The position numbers and the translations under genes were made by a program. From positions 1,749,001 to 1,813,000 of the forward strand of contig OZ029921.1 in assembly GCA_964023275.1 (NCBI GenBank): 64,000 nt of DNA, given 5' to 3'. Of this stretch, positions 57,282-64,000 are shown piece by piece. Position 1 is the stretch's first letter; each line of letters starts with the position of its first letter. Source of the stretch: Norana najaformis. Its lineage: Eukaryota > Annelida > Clitellata > Crassiclitellata > Hormogastridae. The notes under the pieces are model-generated. The model did not search any database. It saw only the letters and a list, made by a program, of their open reading frames with translations, and was not told the origin of the DNA.

Positions 57282-57350
57282 AGAACTAAAGATGACGACC
57301 TCGCACTGACCTCTTCCCTCAGAGAAGCTATATTAACCGGCTGCTAACAC

Positions 57351-57356
57351 ATTAAA
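57351..57356 (+). promoter_or_regulatory. ATTAAA poly(A) signal candidate, calponin-like gene
   Basis: Common variant signal 70 bp after the stop codon; no AATAAA closer. Confidence 0.45.
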
Positions 57357-58999
57357 TCATATAATACTGTACAATTTTTCGTATAAAATGTATCATAACA
57401 AAACATGACTTTAAGCGTAATCGTCGAACGTCGATTGCTTGAAAGTTAGATTACTCGAATGTAGACAGATTACCCCATGTAGAAACTGGACTGTGCAATG
57501 CAGAACTGTGTTTACATAAAAACCGAGGATGGCGAGTCTCAGAGTTCACTTTAGTGACGAGCAGTTTGCTGTTTGTAATTATTCACGCAATTACAACTGT
57601 AGCAACTGTTTCAGTTCATGTAACAACAGTCCTAGTTTCTTCCACGAGGAGTGAGACAGCGTTCCTCGATTGGCACTGACCATTTCCGCAAAAACTCTGT
57701 CCATAACTGAACTGGAGTTCAGCAACCAAAACTCTAAATGTGTTGTTGTAAATCCAACCTGCACTTTGCAAATGTTCCAAAAACCCCTCTTCTTGTACCA
57801 ATTTAAAAAGGAAATCGCAACAGAAGTGTCAGAAGTAGCCTTCTTTGTCTTTCTACACAGGGACTTAAGCCTACAGAACTGTCAATCTCCTTACCAGATG
57901 ATCTCTTGAAAAGCTGCTAGAACATTTGTACATTACAAAGCAATTTATACTCAAATGGATGACTGTATTTCACTAATAACTAAAGGGTTTCCAGATATCA
58001 TGACCCAAATGACCAGAAAACAACCGGTAAATGCAAACTGAACTGGTACAGTGAATAAGGAAAGCTCCAAAGTCCCATAGTGGAAGGTAAGAAGTCCCTC
58101 TTTCATGCTCTTATGCCTTAAGCCGAAAACGGACAAAAACCAAGGTCGCGGGCACAGGGTCAGCACATTGCAGTACTTTACTGCCCTGCTCACGTCGGTA
58201 CCAAATTCCGCTAAGCGACACAGACACATGTTCCTGGACAACTTCCTTAAGGTCTTTACAATGAGCCACTCAAAGGCTCAAACCCAAAATCGTTGGATTA
58301 AAGACCATGAACTCCGTTAAGCCGTACGTATCGCACAATACGTTACAATAAAAATGGCACTTCTGAAGTGCTGCAGTTAACAGCCGGCCAGTAACGTAAT
58401 ATCATTTGTTCTGTGGCTGGATCAACAATATAGTTCTTATATGGGCACGATTCACTGGTTGCCCAATAACAACTGGACGACCGTCCCTTAGATTATTCAC
58501 GTGGCTTGACAATAAATTCTCAATTTCACAGGGGATACCAATATCTGATGAAAAGGTTTATGTATGTATGTATGTATGCATGTAGACATTTAACATAGCA
58601 CCTACTGGGTATGTCACAAGTCATGGAGAACAAAACGATCATCAGTAAGCAAGTGGTGCTCTGATAACTGGAAGTCATCACTAGCAGGCTCCCACATACA
58701 TGTAGACCCCAATGAGTGGATTTGCATGTTCAGAGTTCGTACACTGCATTCGCATTCAAGATGAGGAAAAACAACTGATGAAGTTCACAGCACACGGTTA
58801 TCTCACCATCCAGCACACCCTCACAGACGGTAGAAGACGCATCGATCACTCAGGTCAATCATTCAATGAAATCCTCTCTGCAGACTTGAACCCTGCACAG
58901 TGTTTCAGCAGAGGCTCAAACCCACACTCCAATCATTACCTGAACATTATGTATCAGGTAAAAACTTCAAGGAAACTCCTTAAATGTAAATTTCCACAT

Positions 59000-59240
59000 T
59001 TTTCTACAGTGACCGTAATGCCTCGACCTCCTCATTTTACGATGAATTTATCGGGTGAGATCCTTTACCACTGCAGCCCATTTGAATGGGCGCCACGCCA
59101 TTTAAGGTTCTCCCGTATGGACCGCTGCTATCCCGAGCTTCAAATCTCCGAAACAGAGCTACTGTCTGTACGTGAACAAGCATCCTCACGCAAAGAGGCG
59201 CCTTGACGTACACTTAACCAATGTAGCTAACCATGCCAGC
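59000..59240 (-). repeat. SINE B, near full-length
   Basis: TTTCTACAGTGACCGTAATG, CATTTGAATGGGCGCCACGC, CGAGCTTCAAATCTCCGAAA, head AACCAATGTAGCTAACCATG. Confidence 0.8.
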
Positions 59241-60028
59241 AAACCACCATTCATGATTAATAATTTGGCTAAGAAACATATCGAAAGACAGAAAGAATAG
59301 AGATTTATTCAGATATCATCGGCTTAAAACCCTAAAGCACAGTAAGCAGAATATGAACAAGAATAGTCATCGATAAACTTACAACGCATCTTACAATGAG
59401 AAACCGAGAGCCGTATGAACAGTCAGGGTTTTGCATCCAAAGCACATCCAAGCATTCACAATTTCCACAGATAATGCTGCATAAATAGTATTGCCAGAAT
59501 GCAAACATATTTGTCTGGTAACAAACAACAGCAGATATAACTTACAACCAGATACCTCAATATGTATACAGTGACAGGCCACACTAGGTGTGTGTTTCCA
59601 CCACACAGTTGCTGTACTTGATAAATATTAAAAAGGACTGTTCAAGCCACAAGATTTTTGCAGACAATTCTTTTAAGACAATTCTTGAAGGTTTTTCGGC
59701 ATTCCCACAAAATTTTATGCTACAGGTCTTCACTGTATGTGTATTCACACTCAAATGTAACCACAGAAACATTTGATGAGAATTTCTGCTTTGACAAATT
59801 AGGTGGTTTGTTATAGGGCTGGTATTTCTGATATTTGGAATAATTTAAAACAAAAGGGGGATAATATCTTTAATAAATGTCTTTCTGTTTGCTTATTGGT
59901 TTGGCACTAAGCCTCTGAAAAATTCAGGATTAACAAATGCAGCCTCAGCTACCTGACATTAAATTTGTGACTGGTAAAACACAGTCAATATTTTATTCTT
60001 ACGATGATTTGGTAAAGTTATCTCAGCT

Positions 60029-61355
60029 TCAATACGTTCTGCTCCAAGCCTTCACAAGCACACCGCGATCCCAGGTTCCTCACAATACGTTCTGCTCCAA
60101 GCCTTCACAAGCACACCGCGATCCCAGGTTCCTCACAATACGTTCTGCTCCAAGCCTTCACAAGCACACCGCGATCCCAGGTTCCTCACAATACGTTCTG
60201 CTCCAAGCCTTCACAAGCACACCGCGATCCCAGGTTCCTCACAATACGTTCTGCTCCAAGCCTTCACAAGCACACCGCGATCCCAGGTTCCTCACAATAC
60301 GTTCTGCTCCAAGCCTTCACAAGCACACCGCGATCCCAGGTTCCTCACAATACGTTCTGCTCCAAGCCTTCACAAGCACACCGCGATCCCAGGTTCCTCA
60401 CAATACGTTCTGCTCCAAGCCTTCACAAGCACACCGCGATCCCAGGTTCCTCACAATACGTTCTGCTCCAAGCCTTCACAAGCACACCGCGATCCCAGGT
60501 TCCTCACAATACGTTCTGCTCCAAGCCTTCACAAGCACACCGCGATCCCAGGTTCCTCACAATACGTTCTGCTCCAAGCCTTCACAAGCACACCGCGATC
60601 CCAGGTTCCTCACAATACGTTCTGCTCCAAGCCTTCACAAGCACACCGCGATCCCAGGTTCCTCACAATACGTTCTGCTCCAAGCCTTCACAAGCACACC
60701 GCGATCCCAGGTTCCTCACAATACGTTCTGCTCCAAGCCTTCACAAGCACACCGCGATCCCAGGTTCCTCACAATACGTTCTGCTCCAAGCCTTCACAAG
60801 CACACCGCGATCCCAGGTTCCTCACAATACGTTCTGCTCCAAGCCTTCACAAGCACACCGCGATCCCAGGTTCCTCACAATACGTTCTGCTCCAAGCCTT
60901 CACAAGCACACCGCGATCCCAGGTTCCTCACAATACGTTCTGCTCCAAGCCTTCACAAGCACACCGCGATCCCAGGTTCCTCACAATACGTTCTGCTCCA
61001 AGCCTTCACAAGCACACCGCGATCCCAGGTTCCTCACAATACGTTCTGCTCCAAGCCTTCACAAGCACACCGCGATCCCAGGTTCCTCACAATACGTTCT
61101 GCTCCAAGCCTTCACAAGCACACCGCGATCCCAGGTTCCTCACAATACGTTCTGCTCCAAGCCTTCACAAGCACACCGCGATCCCAGGTTCCTCACAATA
61201 CGTTCTGCTCCAAGCCTTCACAAGCACACCGCGATCCCAGGTTCCTCACAATACGTTCTGCTCCAAGCCTTCACAAGCACACCGCGATCCCAGGTTCCTC
61301 ACAATACGTTCTGCTCCAAGCCTTCACAAGCACACCGCGATCCCAGGTTCCTCAC
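60029..61355. repeat. 53-bp satellite, 25 apparently identical units
   Basis: The unit runs CACAATACGTTCTGCTCCAA - GCCTTCACAAGCACACCGCG - ATCCCAGGTTCCT. The word ACGTTCTGCTCC first occurs at 60034 and last at 61306, exactly 24 periods of 53 bp. I saw no internal substitution. All three plus frames lack stops within the unit, so a spurious 479-codon frame (59937-61376) runs through, cycling the three readings every 159 bp. Confidence 0.95.
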
Positions 61356-64000
61356 GATAAGAACACATATCTCTAAGTGCCTTACCTTAAATCGAAAAAG
61401 CAGACAATCGCAGATGCAAACAGAATTTCGCATTAGTATATCCCCATATATACTAAAAAATGTAATATATTTATATACTAACATAGAAAATTTATACATA
61501 AATCTGAGTAACAGTCATGTTATAAAACAAAGTCGTTGCAATGGTTTTCAAGTACAACCATTCAGAAAGCCATCTTGTACATTCAGCGACTAGATTTACA
61601 TGGACAAATTACCTTGTAAAGCGCTCAGTCTGCAACAGCTGATAGTTCTAACACTAAGCAGGCAGATAAACGAGTATAAATTTTGCAAAAACCTGGAATT
61701 GCACTAAAAACCGGTGTCGAAATAAACGAACCGCAACGCAACGGAAAGCCATAAGAACAGATTTCACAATGGAAGATCACTGACTAGCACCAACGAAAGC
61801 TCAGCGCCAGCAAAAGGAAGAACGAAAAGCGGTCGTCAAACTCCCAAATATAATACGGCCACATTATGCTCAGCTATGTGTTCATCTATGTATGTTATTG
61901 AAGCATGCATGCAACATGTGTATGCATGCATGTGTATGTATGCATGTACACACACGTATGTACAGCTGTTCGTATGTGCACATGTATTCGCGTGTGTATG
62001 TTCGTATTTGCGTATGTATTTAGGTGTGTATGTATATAGCATTTATGGTCAACTTGCTATTAAGCACATATATTTCAATCTGAAAATAGTTCACAAAAAC
62101 TTCTGCTGTCACTTTGAATGAACGTCGCAATTGGAAAAAAACAGCTGAGTTTTTCAATGCTCCGATAAATGTCACAGTTGGGAAAATAGCTGAGTTTTTC
62201 AATGCTCAGATAAACAAGATGATCCAACTTGGCTCATTCTGTTTGAGACTGTAATGTCTTGAGATTGTAATGTAATGCACTTGTTTAGTTAGCTCAATCA
62301 GATCACCAGAGTGCAGTACTTTCAAGAGGTACTCAAGAGGCGCTATATCAAGTGTCTTGATACATACAAACAAATGACTGTGGCCTGTAGTTTACATTAC
62401 TAGTGTTTTAATGGCAGATAAAATGGGTCTGCATCAGTTCCAGCCATATCAGTATCTGCTACAAGCAGATACTACATTTAAGAGTATTGTAGAAGCACCA
62501 AAAAAGGCTAAGTGAAAAAACTAAGAAAATATAAGCAAATACAAACAACAAACAAAAAATTCAAGCAACAAAAACTAAAAGAAGCCGATGTTAAAAAAAA
62601 ATAACAAAAACCTAACTTTAACAAAACAAAACAAGTTAACAAACCAAAAATTTGGTTCAGCTTACCTAGAAAAATTTGAGATATCAGTATATTTCTCATC
62701 CCGCATAACTTCAGGCAACAGAAAGTCGTAGCTGATTCTAAAGAAACTAGGACATCAACCAGCAAAAAAAATCAACTCAACCAGTGAGTTCAAAAATGGG
62801 GGAAACAAGAACCATATAACTATCATCGAGTGAGAAGAAAGACCACAAGAAATAGTTGTTTAGAAAAGGTAGAAAAGCAAGCATTACTAGGACAACCGAA
62901 AAGCACAAAATCTAAAGAAAACAAATACGAAAATGCCAACAAGACTAAACATACGGCTGAAAAGAAACCGACTTCAAGAGCTACTCGCTAATCGGACAGC
63001 TCATTTCCAGAACGGCCTTGGTTCAAACCCAGACAAAAAGGCTTCATAATACAGCATGTGTAGTTTATCCTGTCGTTTTACATGTAAAAATGCAAAGTCT
63101 GCAATAAAAATAAATATAATGATGAACAAAAATAAAATTTTAAAATAGATAGTATTACAACAACCGTACACCATCAAATGTTAAGGAGATAGTTTTACAA
63201 CTACCAGTAATTCTAATTAACAATAATAACACTTCAATATACATTGTGCAATCCAAACTGCACAGAATAAGTAACACTACAACTACTAATTCTTCCAGTA
63301 CTACTAGAACTAGTCACTTCCTGCAATGGTACAACATCTTTTGGATCTTGACCTGGAACCGAATCCCTTGTACCTATCGATTGGTTCTGACTGAGCACCT
63401 GCGAATAAGCTGGTCCCTGTGACGTCTCTTTCACTGGGTGCTATAGAAATCTTGAGATTACTATTACAATCGTACATTAACACCACTTTCGCTAATTCTG
63501 ATCAAAAACAGTAACATAAAATATTATTAGTATTTTTACAATACTCTCTATAACAATTACTGGTACTGAAATTCAGACAAATGACTTAAATATCTTCAAA
63601 CTGTTCTCAGGGTTGTACTGATTCAGGATTCCACGCAAGAACCCCATTCCTAAAGATCAGCCACAGATTCTACCAATTCTAAGGCTTTAAATCTAATCTA
63701 ACCTGCAAATCGTGCTGCTACTGTATTACACAAGACATCAATTGATTGTCGATTGTTCTAAGCAAAGAGCTGCAATCCAAAATCACGCCTCACTGGACAG
63801 AACTGTTACATGTAGAATGACCATCACTCATTCAAATAAACAAAGAAAATAAATGCTCATTAGGCTCATCTGATGGTCAAATGCCTGTCACAGACTGCTG
63901 AGACCAAGGTTCAATGCCTAGTGCCAGTATGCCAAGTAGCAAGTAAGCACAAAACACCTAACAGTCAAACAAGCCAAATATGTCAATCCACACACTGATG
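61356..64000. other. Terminal stretch without a recognised gene
   Basis: Contains a TATG/TGCA microsatellite (61890-62035), a tandem pair of GCTGAGTTTTTCAATGCTC units (62140-62215), an L2-like tail (62270-62365), family E-like words near 62385-62415, an A-rich block 62510-62650 and SINE A at 63338-63475. No exon could be supported. Confidence 0.5.
63338..63475 (+). repeat. SINE A, full-length
   Basis: TTGGATCTTGACCTGGAACC, TTGGTTCTGACTGAGCACCT, GGGTGCTATAGAAATCTTGA, ATTACTATTACAATCG. Confidence 0.8.

Larger units (their letters stand above)
57282..60028. other. Intergenic stretch after the calponin-like gene
   Basis: First part is calponin 3'UTR (ATTAAA at 57351). 58555-58620 is a TATG repeat with a TAGCACCTACTGGGTATG tail. 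59000-59240 is SINE B. Frames of 60-160 codons here show no domain and no splice context. Nothing else recognised. Confidence 0.5.

Noticed and set aside
60029-61355. CRISPR-like array
   Set aside because: Units are contiguous with no unique spacers and the genome is animal; it is a tandem satellite.
59937-61376. 479-codon plus-strand frame as a repetitive protein gene
   Set aside because: It is produced by the 53-bp satellite, whose three frames all lack stops; only a few non-repeat codons surround it and no splice or family support exists.

Overview
The window is nuclear DNA from an animal, probably a repeat-rich marine invertebrate. It carries spliced genes with GT-AG introns, metazoan families (SLC34, SOCS, calponin, CDK5RAP3), dispersed SINEs and L2/CR1-like LINE tails ending in an ATAGCGCC-type motif, and dense minisatellites. 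I cannot fix the phylum from sequence alone.

Layout. (1) 100-3814, minus: 5' part of an SLC34 sodium-phosphate cotransporter; the gene runs off the left edge. (2) 9502-18508, minus: complete 14-exon CDK5RAP3 (UFMylation and ER-phagy adaptor, 511 aa). (3) 19488-23173, plus: complete 6-exon CFAP410 (ciliary leucine-rich-repeat protein, 289 aa), head to head with CDK5RAP3 across about 1 kb. (4) 26033-28081, plus: a GT61-family glycosyltransferase in one 682-codon exon. (5) 29581-42170, minus: a SOCS6/7-like gene. Its SH2 and SOCS-box exons are clear, a large 1 kb-codon 5' exon is probable, and the middle exons are tentative. (6) 49688-57281, plus: complete 5-exon calponin-like gene, one CH domain followed by eight good and one degenerate calponin repeats (516 aa). 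The last 6.7 kb holds no convincing gene but has 25 apparently identical copies of a 53-bp satellite.

The genes are unrelated housekeeping and signalling loci. The only structural link is the divergent CDK5RAP3/CFAP410 pair. All exon models were built by hand from reading frame, splice sites, phase and remembered family sequences.

Between and inside genes I separate these repeats: SINE A (about 11 copies), SINE B (about 13 copies, tRNA-like head), repeat C (3), two further tRNA-type SINEs F and G, a small inverted-repeat family E, 5'-truncated L2-like LINEs, one LINE of another clade, an hAT remnant, one Ty3/Gypsy pol fossil, and many microsatellites and minisatellites.

Most worth a second look: the unusually long calponin-repeat tail; an inverted copy of calponin exon 4 plus intron lying inside the Gypsy fossil 8 kb upstream; a 134-bp-arm inverted repeat in the calponin gene; a Cys-rich 12-residue repeat in the SOCS-linked large exon; a probable GC-AG intron inside the SH2 domain; and the homogeneous 53-bp satellite. 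I did not find a clearly new multi-gene system.
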